Shown here piece by piece: positions 40,050-49,601 of a stretch of 64,000 bases of DNA. Origin of the DNA: Symsagittifera roscoffensis. Its lineage: Eukaryota > Xenacoelomorpha > Acoela > Convolutidae. The notes beneath the pieces were generated by a model. That model had not been told where the DNA came from, searched no databases, and was given only the letters and a program-made list of their open reading frames with translations. The translations under genes and the position numbers were made by a program. Position 1 is the stretch's first letter; the number at the start of each line of letters is the position of its first letter. The stretch is from positions 47,447,785 to 47,511,784 of the forward strand of contig NC_087068.1 in assembly GCF_963678635.1 (NCBI RefSeq), written 5' to 3'.

Positions 40050-41117
40050 ATGGGTGACACGAACGAACTCATGGAATTCCTCTCAGCAAGTCTAGGAGCG
40101 ACTCTAGACGAGATCTATCAGCGGCTGATCGATTGTGATTTCACACGAGAAGACCCGGGGCTGGCGATGTTTGTGGTCGCGCTCCTCAATGCATTAGGAC
40201 GAGAGGGTCGAGGGAATCGCCCTACGGAAGTCGTGTTAATGTTGGCCTTCGGTGAGTCCGGGACCGACGAGAGAGGTCGAAATCGACTGATGAGATGGAG
40301 GCGTGGAGAAATGTCTGGCCACGACCTGGCTCGTGAGCCAGGACTAGGCGAACAGAGGGACCACCGGCTAGGTGAGATGCCCTTACCAGTCCAACCGGCG
40401 CAGCCACTCATCGGAGCGAAGAGACAACGTGATGGGCCAGGCCCGTCACATTCGGTCGACTCCCCTACAGCTGCTCCTCCTTCGAAGAAAGTGAGGGTGA
40501 GTGAAATAGAGATCCAGACGTCGGAGACGATCGAGACGCTGGAAAAGAAGCAGAAAGATCAGAGCGAGCTGTGTGCCAAACTCCAGGAGTATAGGGCAAT
40601 AGCTCGAGAAAGAGACGAATGGAAGAAGAAATACGAAGATCTACAGGTGGCTTATAAGGAGGATGAAATAAAGCACCTGAAGGAGCTGTATATGGCGAAG
40701 GTGAGCCAAGTGTCACCGGAAGTTCTGGCGAGCATGAGATCCTCGGAGGGACCCAACGACACACGCCCCGGGACAACAGCCCAGGAGCTGTGTGTATCGA
40801 GAGGGCCCGAGGTTCTGGATTTAAGTGCATCGAGAGAGCCCGAGGCTCCTCAGCAGACACGACTGTCTGCTTCTAGTCAAAGGTTCACGATACCAGACCC
40901 TTCTGACACTTACCTCGCTCCTCAGTTCCAAGAATCGTTCAACCAAGTGGCCACAGCAACGATGGATGAGATCAGCCGAACCACTGGACGGACATTGGGT
41001 AGGATCGTTCCTTTCCAGCGTCGTGATCAGTCATCTAATAGCTCGGAGCGAGCACCCCACACGATACGCCCTCGGGCACTGCGCATGGCAGAACCTATCA
41101 AAAGTCCCGCGTGGTAG
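40050..41117 (+). CDS. E2 second gene, segment 1: coiled-coil protein
   Basis: 355 residues from ATG 40050 (MGDTNELMEFLSASLGA). A helical N-terminal domain, a Pro-rich basic stretch with PPSKKVRV (a nuclear-signal-like patch), then a charged coiled coil around ETLEKKQKDQSELCAKLQ, then a Ser/Pro-rich tail. Ends TAG at 41115. The next segment overlaps by 7 nt in the -1 frame and has no nearby ATG, so this is probably the N-terminal part of one longer protein joined by frameshifting or split by an indel. Absent from E1 apart from the start. Confidence 0.65.
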   Translation: MGDTNELMEFLSASLGATLDEIYQRLIDCDFTREDPGLAMFVVALLNALGREGRGNRPTEVVLMLAFGESGTDERGRNRLMRWRRGEMSGHDLAREPGLGEQRDHRLGEMPLPVQPAQPLIGAKRQRDGPGPSHSVDSPTAAPPSKKVRVSEIEIQTSETIETLEKKQKDQSELCAKLQEYRAIARERDEWKKKYEDLQVAYKEDEIKHLKELYMAKVSQVSPEVLASMRSSEGPNDTRPGTTAQELCVSRGPEVLDLSASREPEAPQQTRLSASSQRFTIPDPSDTYLAPQFQESFNQVATATMDEISRTTGRTLGRIVPFQRRDQSSNSSERAPHTIRPRALRMAEPIKSPAW

Positions 41118-42190
41118 ATATTAGGAAGAATCTGATGACACGGCACCAGTTCACGCAAGTAGCTGCGGAGCATCCTCGAGCCTGCCTGAATGACATGAGC
41201 TGGAACCCCGCTACGAGCGACCAGGTAATTCCCCCAGGGAGTCGCCACCTGATCATAGGAGACAGTTTGGTGAGGGATCTGAATGAGATCTTCGTCTATG
41301 GTCAGACAACCACTTTGTCCTTTGGAGGAGCTTCAGTGGCTCAGGTCATCAAGTTGATGGAATTCCAAAGCGAGGATCACCTGGATACGCTGGTGATAAT
41401 GCTAGGAACTAACGACGTCTCGAGAGCCCCAGTGACTCCCGAGTGCAAGTGGGAGCCTCTGCTGGTATGCCTCCTGAATGAACTGAAGGAGAAGTACAGG
41501 CCCAGGTTTGTGGTGCTGTGCACGATACCACAAAACCCGCTGATGGGCACCACAGTGGCAGATTTCATGAATGGCAACGTGACACGGTGGAACGAAATGA
41601 TCCGTAATCTGGTGAGAAGCAACCCTGGCGAGTTGCGACTTCTGGATCTCGAAAACACGCTGCGCATGATTGATCACATTGCGCTTACCAGAGATGGGAT
41701 ACATTTCAACACCCAACGAGGGAGACACTGGATGAATGATGTATTTCAGACGCAATTGAGGGAAATGGAGCAGGAATCGAGGGCGACCAGTTCTCTGGCT
41801 CGGACCAGCTCAACGACCGGAGGAAGTAGAAGAAGGGCAAGCGTGCCCGAATCCCTAGTCAACCGCCTTGGGCCCTTGGCGATGGAGACGGCTGTAGCCG
41901 CACCCACCGCTCCGAGCTCAAACGTGAGAGAGAGGCTAGGGACTGCTCCTCCTCCCAGAACACAACCGCTTGAAAGCCGACTCGCAGATCAGTGGTTCAG
42001 AACAGAAATAACTCCCAGACCGTGTCTAGGAGGAACGATCCGCCCGCCACGGCAAACCCTGCTCCAGCAGCAGGACCGTCTACGAACGCCGTGCCTGCGG
42101 AGGGAGTTGAACCAGGCAGCCTGCTGCTTTGGAACCGATCAGACCCGAGTCATTGGGGACAGTACAAGACAGACATGTCCACGAAATTAA
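41111..42190 (+). CDS. E2 second gene, segment 2: SGNH/GDSL hydrolase domain
   Basis: Reads as an SGNH hydrolase: block I HLIIGDSLVRDL (GDS at residues ~50-52, counted from 41111), block II SFGGAS (~72), block III MLGTNDV (GTND ~99-102), block V DGIHF (D195, H198). All four catalytic or oxyanion positions of the family are present. SGNH enzymes are Ser esterases or acetylhydrolases; the substrate here is unknown. The domain ends near residue ~215; after ~290 the frame looks non-coding and coding passes to the -1 frame near 41990. First ATG in frame is at 41135. SGNH-type esterases are known in ORF1 of some CR1/LINE elements; finding one in a gypsy-type element is unusual. Confidence 0.8.
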   Translation: MVDIRKNLMTRHQFTQVAAEHPRACLNDMSWNPATSDQVIPPGSRHLIIGDSLVRDLNEIFVYGQTTTLSFGGASVAQVIKLMEFQSEDHLDTLVIMLGTNDVSRAPVTPECKWEPLLVCLLNELKEKYRPRFVVLCTIPQNPLMGTTVADFMNGNVTRWNEMIRNLVRSNPGELRLLDLENTLRMIDHIALTRDGIHFNTQRGRHWMNDVFQTQLREMEQESRATSSLARTSSTTGGSRRRASVPESLVNRLGPLAMETAVAAPTAPSSNVRERLGTAPPPRTQPLESRLADQWFRTEITPRPCLGGTIRPPRQTLLQQQDRLRTPCLRRELNQAACCFGTDQTRVIGDSTRQTCPRN

Positions 42191-45100
42191 ACATGAATAC
42201 CCTGACGTGTCGGGAGGACGCGATGAGAATGATTGGCGGAGAGAGTCCCACGGTGTCGCGATTATATCGGATATCAGGCGTGGATTGGCTGCTAGCAGAG
42301 CAGGAGCAGTTCAGCTCTACGACTATGCTCCGACATGCAGACTTGAACGGGTTGCCTCAGGACAATACCTTTGGACCCTTGAACACGCGGTCCCTTACGG
42401 ACGTCCGACAGAGAGCCCGGGAATTGACGCCACCTGCTCGAAGGGGCAAGTTTCAGGTAGAGAACAAGCCCAACAACAAGCATCATAAGATGTACAGGCA
42501 GTTCGCTAAACCACCTGGTCAGACGCCTGGTGAGTATTCAAGGGACTACCCCCGAACGACCACGGTAGATGGAGATGACCAGAAATATGGGAAACTGAAG
42601 GCCCCAATAGGCGACGGCCTGTTCGCAGCTTATGATCCCTTAGAGATGAAAGCTGCAAAGTATCTGATCGTAGCCAGTTCCGATTATCTCTACACGCCCC
42701 GTTCTCTCTTTTGGCCCGACGTGATTTTCTTCACGGCACCTAAATTGGATTGGGGACAGGCAATCGGCATGATGATAAGTGTACGAAGGGTGGTCATTAT
42801 GGAGCCGCAGGTGATAGTGGTTGCAGGCTCAAATGATCATCTGCAAAGCAGGGGCTTATTGTCACGTCTGACGGATGGGTCGATCCCGAGCAACGAGGTC
42901 ATAGGGGAGGCGATAATGACATTGCTCTCGGCGATGGCTGAGGTAGAAGCAGCAGCAAAACAACGTTTCACCCATAATGTGGTGAAGGTGGTCTTTGTGT
43001 TGTCACCAGGGTACGCTGCATTGCCAGAACCCCTTCAGTTTGTATACACAATGGTCACGACGATAGCAGAGGGGAGGTTCAACGTGATAATTCCTGCCCC
43101 GAACAGAGTAGTGGACCCAGACAATTACTACCCGTTCCGATCTGAGCTTCCCGCCGTTTGGGCTGATATTTCCAATGCCATACAGGGGCTCAGAGATTGT
43201 AGCACAACTCGGTTGGTGCTAGATGAGGTTCTGGGGTTGGAGCTGTCCAACTTTTCCAGATTGCTGGAGTTAAGACCAGGGGTGGATGACGATCATTTGT
43301 TAGTACAACAGGTGGCTGATGATCTCTGGTTCAGACAGATGGATCATGGCGAGAATGAGCAGGGCAGGATAGTCAGGAAGAACATGACATCAGCGGAAGA
43401 AGATCTCATGGCAATGGCTTTGCGCACGAAGCCGCACAATAACGTATGGTTGTACTTGTCACCAAGGCTGTGCACCTTGGGTGAGGACGCGTTCGAGCAT
43501 GCGCCGGCAGTGATAAAAGAGTTACACGTGTATCTGAAAAATTTGTTTGATGCCCGGGAGTTAGCTGGGGGCATGATGTTGAAGCTGATGCAGGACGTAA
43601 ACACGATGTCACTGGACAAGTTCCAAGCTGACGTGCTAGCCACGAGGGCACAGTACGAACGATCGGGTGCTATCTTGGGTGGAATGGGAGTGGGATGGAC
43701 GCCATCCTTCCTGTCGACGTGCTATCCTAGGGCATACCGGAACTTGATCGCGAGTTTTGTCAGAGACATCAGGAAGTTATCGATTGGCCTGGTGTTAGCC
43801 TTATACGTGACATTTGGTCACGAAAATTTCGTGAAGGGGCCGGCGAATCTCTTCACCCAAGCGATGGCAGATTTGAGATTGGATGGACTCCTGGCCCTGA
43901 TTGCCATGACCTACGGTCGACTGGGTGATTTGCTTGTGCTGTTACGTTACCCCGAACAACTACAGGGACCCAGTCGTGAGTTCAATGCACAGTTGGAAAC
44001 CGCCTCGCTCAAGAAGATGAAAGACTGGAGGACTCTCCTGCTCCAATATCTTTTACAGCAGAACAGAAGCGTCACGGGAGAAGATAAGGTGGCGACAGAT
44101 GCGAGTGAGTGCAAGCAATATTGTGGCATGCCCTTGCTGACAGATTTGGCAGTCATGATGCGGATCGATCCGTTGGCTCTGATTCACGGACTGCGGGAAT
44201 TCGTCACGGTGTTGTATGGACCGGTGATGTCCTTCGTGTTCCCGGACGTGCAAGTCGAGGCATACAGGAATTCGGTGTTATACGTCAACCTGGTCTCAGT
44301 CGTGGACTGTTCCGTGCTGAACTGGGTAGAGCAGAGGGAGTTGAGAGGGCTGGCCAGTGACGATAGGCTGTTTGGAAGATTAGCGGAGCCAGGTTGGATG
44401 TTGATGGATTTCAACAACCACTTCAAGTGCCGAATGGGCCGTGAGGAACTTTCTCACATCCAGTTCAACCCGAAGCTTTGGAACTTAAGACCAGTAGTGA
44501 AGGATACGGGAGCGGCCATGGGAGTGCCACTCTTACCAGAAGCCTATGCACACGCTAAAGAGAACCAGCAAGCGTGGTTTTCCGGGTCCAGGCCGCTGCC
44601 GGACCAATGCCCTCGATATCCACCGATAAGGAGGATGTTGTTGGGAGTCACATCTCCCATCATTGCCCCTCGCATCGGAGCAGCTCGCGACGCAGAGAAG
44701 AGAATGTTGAAGTGGAGTGAAGGGATGGAGCCGCGCTCCATCGGCTGGAATGTTGCAGCCACGCACACGTTTGACTTCTCATTTCCTGATGCTTGGAGTA
44801 GGAAAAAGATCAAGGCGCTACCCTCTAGGAGACCAGAGGTCTCAGCCGAAATGTGGAACGAAATGTATTCTCCCACAGATGATTGGTCAAGACTGAAGTG
44901 GTCAGGAGAAGTGAAAGTAGTGATGATGGAAGTGGCAAAGGAGAGCAGAGGAGGCTCATATATAACAATAGAGGACCTGGCACCACATGGCGAGGAGTCT
45001 GTAGAATTCCTGGTGAATGATGAGTTTTTTTATCACGCAGGTGACATGACCGTACCGGCTCGGCCGGACTCGGGCATAGACTCACAACAAGGACCTTCAG

Positions 45101-45285
45101 GACCCAGGCCAAAACCTGATGCAGGTGATGATGAATTGATGGATCTGGGAGCGTTAGAGAGAGACTTGCTAGAATACCGGTTTAGTGAAGACGACGATGG
45201 GGAAGTCGATGGGAGTCTATTGCTAATGACGCCATCGTCTTTCGTGTCCCCTACAAAGGAGGCGTCGGCCGATTATCCCCGATAG
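41992..45285 (+). CDS. E2 second gene, segment 3: degenerate SGNH-like plus unknown
   Basis: Open for 1097 codons from a GTG; first ATG at 42175. Residues ~220-330 again have an SGNH-like order: YLIVASSDYLY in place of GDS, then QVIVVAGSNDHLQ (GSND ~279-282), then a VVKVVFVLSPGY strand. The nucleophile Ser-in-GDS is lost, so it is probably inactive. The rest is mostly helical and unrecognised. The last ~110 residues are acidic and partly resemble the N-terminal part of E1 ORF2 (both have a short Lys-Val-Val stretch and a QGPS segment). TAG at 45283; coding continues in the -1 frame. Confidence 0.7.
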   Translation: MVQNRNNSQTVSRRNDPPATANPAPAAGPSTNAVPAEGVEPGSLLLWNRSDPSHWGQYKTDMSTKLNMNTLTCREDAMRMIGGESPTVSRLYRISGVDWLLAEQEQFSSTTMLRHADLNGLPQDNTFGPLNTRSLTDVRQRARELTPPARRGKFQVENKPNNKHHKMYRQFAKPPGQTPGEYSRDYPRTTTVDGDDQKYGKLKAPIGDGLFAAYDPLEMKAAKYLIVASSDYLYTPRSLFWPDVIFFTAPKLDWGQAIGMMISVRRVVIMEPQVIVVAGSNDHLQSRGLLSRLTDGSIPSNEVIGEAIMTLLSAMAEVEAAAKQRFTHNVVKVVFVLSPGYAALPEPLQFVYTMVTTIAEGRFNVIIPAPNRVVDPDNYYPFRSELPAVWADISNAIQGLRDCSTTRLVLDEVLGLELSNFSRLLELRPGVDDDHLLVQQVADDLWFRQMDHGENEQGRIVRKNMTSAEEDLMAMALRTKPHNNVWLYLSPRLCTLGEDAFEHAPAVIKELHVYLKNLFDARELAGGMMLKLMQDVNTMSLDKFQADVLATRAQYERSGAILGGMGVGWTPSFLSTCYPRAYRNLIASFVRDIRKLSIGLVLALYVTFGHENFVKGPANLFTQAMADLRLDGLLALIAMTYGRLGDLLVLLRYPEQLQGPSREFNAQLETASLKKMKDWRTLLLQYLLQQNRSVTGEDKVATDASECKQYCGMPLLTDLAVMMRIDPLALIHGLREFVTVLYGPVMSFVFPDVQVEAYRNSVLYVNLVSVVDCSVLNWVEQRELRGLASDDRLFGRLAEPGWMLMDFNNHFKCRMGREELSHIQFNPKLWNLRPVVKDTGAAMGVPLLPEAYAHAKENQQAWFSGSRPLPDQCPRYPPIRRMLLGVTSPIIAPRIGAARDAEKRMLKWSEGMEPRSIGWNVAATHTFDFSFPDAWSRKKIKALPSRRPEVSAEMWNEMYSPTDDWSRLKWSGEVKVVMMEVAKESRGGSYITIEDLAPHGEESVEFLVNDEFFYHAGDMTVPARPDSGIDSQQGPSGPRPKPDAGDDELMDLGALERDLLEYRFSEDDDGEVDGSLLLMTPSSFVSPTKEASADYPR

Positions 45286-45332
45286 ACCCAATAAGCCAGG
45301 CGAGAGAATGCCGAAGCAGGGATCCGCAGAAA

Positions 45333-48300
45333 TTGCTCCATGAGTCACAAAGGAGGAGAAAAATCGAAGAATCAATGAGGGTATCCTTCCTGAGCACGCT
45401 GCCGGAAGAGGAATGGGAGAGATATCAAAGTGAGTTAGAAGGCAAGACAGGGACAAACTGGAGCCGAGTGAATTTCATGGAAAGATCATGGGACGTGATA
45501 AGGCGATATGGGACGCAGTCCATAATGAAGGTGGGATTGAACCAACCCATCATGCGTGAGGTCCTGGAGAAAATAGTGAACTCCATGGAGTCGGATGTTC
45601 TGACCGAGTCAGTAACAGAAGACAGTGCCGATGATCAGCAAGTCGCAAAGAAATTACCTGTCAGACGAACCAGGAAGGGGCTGAAGCGACTAAAAGGGAA
45701 AACAGGAAGTCGAGCCATGAACCCGAGAGTGGTGAAGTCGAGAGCCAGCGCAGTGGTGACCTCTCTAACGAGCGCAGGTCGTTCAAGCGAGAGCGGGCAA
45801 GGAGATAGTGCAACGCTGACAGGGGGAGAAAAAGAGAATCTGATACCCCCTATGCTCTTGGCAGGTCTGACCACGACTGCCGTAAGATCAAAGAAAACAG
45901 CACGAACCCTGGCAGACACTAAATTAGAGATGGAGATCATCAGTCAATGTGGATCTGGAGGACTTGAAGATTACAGGCCCTCGCGGACCAACATAGCCAA
46001 TCTGAAGCCGGAAGGACAACTCGACGTGGTCGAGTACAGTCGAGTCACTGTGCCGGAATCAGTCCACATGGGGGATCCAGCAGGAGGTTATGTGGAGATG
46101 TTGAAAGCGAGAAACTCAGCGAGAGGGCACCTGATGGCTTGGAGCGAGAAGCGAGCCATGCAGGAATATCTGAAAGAGCTCACGGAGAATTCAAACTTAA
46201 ATCGACAAGAATACGGCACGGTAATGTCCTCTGAAGCGAACGAAATTGGATTGGAAAGGCTACTAGAAATCTCCTGGAGGGCGGCCCTCCAGAGATACTT
46301 CGACGAATCGATGCATGCACCTGCTACGGTGGCAGCATACCTGGCTCATCCTTGCATGAGAACTGATCTGCAAGTACGGTTGGCTTGGTGCCTGATGGGC
46401 ATCAAGAAGGCGGAGTATGAAGCCAGTAATGATTCGAAATCACGGGAACAGGAGCTGGAGTTGATGGAAGCTCTGCGAGCGTTGATTTCAAAAGACGATT
46501 CTGCGATAGCATGGGCTAAGCGTAAGGATGCCCTTTGCTTTGTCAGGTTCGTGGTGGATCGTATCCCCACTCCTGTTTTGGGAGAATGTATAAAGATCAT
46601 TCGGCAAAAGGGAGTTGATTGCGAAAGGAACTTCCTTAGGGCACTCCTGAAACTATATCAGGACATGCCGTTGACTGTACCAAACAAGGAGTCGAATGAC
46701 ATGGAGAGCTATCGCAAGTTGGAAGAGGTGAGAAGATATTCCAACAAAGAATTGAAAGTGAGCCGGGAGTTGATTGAAGCAGTCAAAGGACAAAAAGAGT
46801 TTGCAACACTAGGGAAACTGAAGTCGTTCCAATATGTGTCTGGCATACCGGGGATGGCGTATAATCCCTTCGTGAATGCAGAAGCCAGGGAAGCGTACTT
46901 CGACTATGAGCAAGTCATAGTACTCAATTTCTGGGTTGAACGTATTAAAGAGACTGGGATGCTGATGGTGGAACAACCCAAGCTGGGAATTATCTTGGAA
47001 GAACGAGTGGTCGAACCCTCGGTTCCCGAGCTAAAGGGGCAAGTGAGTTTTGATTGTGGTTCTTGGGACGGTCCCTTAAAAACCAGTCTAGTGACGATGT
47101 GGGAACTCATGAAGCCTTCTTGGTGTCCTCATCCTAACGCCGGTTTAATCTGGGACATGACGGCGGATATCACGTTAGACCTGGATGATGATGCGAGTTT
47201 GCATGATCTGGCCATGATACATCATCTGCTGGCCATGAGGTTGACGAAGCGGAAGAGCAACCCATCCACGGAGCTGTCCGAGGAAGGTCCATCGAGCAAT
47301 TGGTTGAAGCAAGGCACATGCTTGGCTCAACATAGTGGGATAGAAGGACATGTTTGTAACCTGGGACACTGCCTGGTTACGCTGAGCGAGCAGCATCGGC
47401 AACTGGCACGATTGTACGGAAGATTGAGCATGTCGGATAAGAGTGGCATGGAGTTGGTCGCGGACTGTCATGGGGTGACGGATGTAAACTTGATCACAGC
47501 CTTGGGATTTTGTAGCATGACAAGTTCGATTGAACCGCTTGAGCGCCTGGAGCGTGCCCATGAGCTAGTGACGTCCCTCAGTGTGGAAGTATTCCCTGGA
47601 GCATTGCAAACGGAGCAGAAGATCGGAGGCTGGAGAGAAGCTCTGGAGAACGAGATGAATCTGAGAGATAGTGAGGCCTATCATAAACCGACTGGTTCAA
47701 AATATCTGGTGGGTTCAAGCTCCGCACCATATTGCAGTAGTAGATATCCTACACACATGGTGGTGATGGATGCAAGGACACAGCAGGTGTTGATTGACCA
47801 ACTTTTCTCTGTGCCAAAGTGCGTAAGGTTGGCCAGAATGTCGGAGAGGTCACATGATTTATTGGCGAAGATCTTTCGGGCAGTCCCGAAGAGATCTGAA
47901 GGCGAGTCGCAAGACGTAGTGGGTGAAGAGTTTCTGAGATTAAACGAAGGCAATGTGAGTGAGTTCCAGAAGCAGAAAGCGAGTGGAGCGTTACCCACTG
48001 AATTCCCCACCATAGAAGAGAAAGACGACTTACACAGAATTCTGATGGAGGTGGAACCGTTGCTGGGAGCCTCAGGGTATCGGGCCCGAAGGAACAAAGT
48101 GAGAACCCATGGGGAGTATCCTTGCCACTGCTTGGCGCAGACGATGTGGTACCCCAAACGCGGGAATCTGATGCTAGTATGGGACGTGGAGGAGTTATAC
48201 TCTACGGGGTTGCCCGATCAGAATCAACAGGTGTCAATCGTGGTGGTTAGTGCCATGCTGGCGGTGAGATGGCTGGAGGCTAACGCAGACACAAGTGAAC

Positions 48301-48863
48301 AGGAGACGGCCGTGCCGACTCCTGAGCAGCTGAGCAACGTGAAGATGAGTCGTGAATTGGATCTTTTCAGAACCACCTGCAAGGTTCTGAGAATACCTAA
48401 AGCCATTGAAAGAATATGGTCAAGGCAAAGATTGATGCCTTGGTTCCGTGCAGTGATGACATCATGGATGTATGAACGCGCGAAGCGTCACATGTCGAGG
48501 AACACGGAAGCCTATCAATCTATCCAGCTAGATATAGGACCAGGAGCCTATAAGAGAGCATTCCTGACGCACAGAAACGCGGTCACCACGGCGGTGAAGC
48601 GAGTAGCTGGAGCGCCTTGTGTAACTGAAGATGAGAAGAAAGAGGTCTTAAGAGCTGACCTAGAACGAAATGTGAGCCTATGTCTTCACAACAGCTTTTG
48701 CAGGAACCGGGAGCAAAAGGTTAATGTTGACTTGCTACCTTGTTGCAAACCGAGGCTGTTGGAACAGGAGAGTTGGGGCACGGCCCGCAACTCCATGGAC
48801 ATGCTGGAGAAAGTATTGGAAGACAGCGAAGCTGATGATCAAGATGGAGAAGTGATGGAATGA
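45333..48863 (+). CDS. E2 second gene, segment 4: conserved C-terminal protein
   Basis: Homologous to the E1 second ORF over ~1180 residues; first in-frame ATG at 45375, with the frame open further upstream to about 45240 and homology to E1 already visible there (HESQRRRKIEES against MESPRRRRLEAS). Shared motifs include FLSTLPEEEWE, YGTQSIMKVGLNQP, MKPSWCPHPNA, ADCHGVTDVNL, FSVPKCVRLARMSE, CHCLAQTMWYPKR and the Cys-rich tail LCLHNSFCRNRE...CC. No stop or frameshift inside, in contrast to E2 gag-pol. Function unknown; no membrane segment or known enzyme motif seen. Confidence 0.8.
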   Translation: MLHESQRRRKIEESMRVSFLSTLPEEEWERYQSELEGKTGTNWSRVNFMERSWDVIRRYGTQSIMKVGLNQPIMREVLEKIVNSMESDVLTESVTEDSADDQQVAKKLPVRRTRKGLKRLKGKTGSRAMNPRVVKSRASAVVTSLTSAGRSSESGQGDSATLTGGEKENLIPPMLLAGLTTTAVRSKKTARTLADTKLEMEIISQCGSGGLEDYRPSRTNIANLKPEGQLDVVEYSRVTVPESVHMGDPAGGYVEMLKARNSARGHLMAWSEKRAMQEYLKELTENSNLNRQEYGTVMSSEANEIGLERLLEISWRAALQRYFDESMHAPATVAAYLAHPCMRTDLQVRLAWCLMGIKKAEYEASNDSKSREQELELMEALRALISKDDSAIAWAKRKDALCFVRFVVDRIPTPVLGECIKIIRQKGVDCERNFLRALLKLYQDMPLTVPNKESNDMESYRKLEEVRRYSNKELKVSRELIEAVKGQKEFATLGKLKSFQYVSGIPGMAYNPFVNAEAREAYFDYEQVIVLNFWVERIKETGMLMVEQPKLGIILEERVVEPSVPELKGQVSFDCGSWDGPLKTSLVTMWELMKPSWCPHPNAGLIWDMTADITLDLDDDASLHDLAMIHHLLAMRLTKRKSNPSTELSEEGPSSNWLKQGTCLAQHSGIEGHVCNLGHCLVTLSEQHRQLARLYGRLSMSDKSGMELVADCHGVTDVNLITALGFCSMTSSIEPLERLERAHELVTSLSVEVFPGALQTEQKIGGWREALENEMNLRDSEAYHKPTGSKYLVGSSSAPYCSSRYPTHMVVMDARTQQVLIDQLFSVPKCVRLARMSERSHDLLAKIFRAVPKRSEGESQDVVGEEFLRLNEGNVSEFQKQKASGALPTEFPTIEEKDDLHRILMEVEPLLGASGYRARRNKVRTHGEYPCHCLAQTMWYPKRGNLMLVWDVEELYSTGLPDQNQQVSIVVVSAMLAVRWLEANADTSEQETAVPTPEQLSNVKMSRELDLFRTTCKVLRIPKAIERIWSRQRLMPWFRAVMTSWMYERAKRHMSRNTEAYQSIQLDIGPGAYKRAFLTHRNAVTTAVKRVAGAPCVTEDEKKEVLRADLERNVSLCLHNSFCRNREQKVNVDLLPCCKPRLLEQESWGTARNSMDMLEKVLEDSEADDQDGEVME

Positions 48864-49588
48864 AGATGAACAAAGAATAGAAGAGAAGGAGAGAAAACTT
48901 GATTGTCTTTGTGTGCTAAAACTTGAACCAATCAACCAAGTTTTGATTATTGAACTTGTTAAACTTTTTGTTTTGATTTAGTTTGGTCAAACCAAACTTT
49001 GAAAATTGTTGAATTGTTGAAAAAGAAATTTTAGTTATGACTATTTATGTATGTATATATAGAACATAGGTGAGTATATTTACCTATTTAAACACGATTG
49101 AAGTTTTTAACCAGTGTAAGACACGATTTCACAGTGTGGCAACATGGTAAGATTGAGTAAACTCGCTCGAGAAGGGTGGGTATGCCCAATAACTTTCCTA
49201 GCCACAGAGTTTCTTAGTTTTAATATTGAAAGGACCGCATAGATAACTGATTATACTTGGTGAGTGACGTTAAGTTAATTTTAACGGGTGCGTGGCCGTG
49301 CCACGTCCCATTTTTTAATCACGAAGAGTGAAAAGAAATTTTATGGCAAGACGACGTAAGTAGTCAGAAAAGAAATTTTATCTAGGACACTCCTCATGGT
49401 GCAAATTTTGTGAAAATGTTAAAAGGCAGTGAGATGTAGTACGATGCCATTTGTGAACACGTAGTGAGTTGAGGTGGAGTAGATAAATTTCATTTTCTTA
49501 TGCGATTTGTAAGATTGATTACAGAAAACTGGATAACTATTTGACGATAACCCGGTGTTATGCGATCAATAGGGACATTGATGGGGAC
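48864..49588 (+). other. E2 3' untranslated region
   Basis: About 0.7 kb without coding sequence, with scattered similarity to the E1 3' UTR (for example GTAGATAAA and GGGACATTGA just before the PPT). Confidence 0.6.
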
Positions 49589-49601
49589 TGTCCGGGGAGT
49601 A
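49589..49601 (+). promoter_or_regulatory. polypurine tract of E2
   Basis: TGTCCGGGGAGTA directly before the 3' LTR, identical to E1. Confidence 0.8.
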
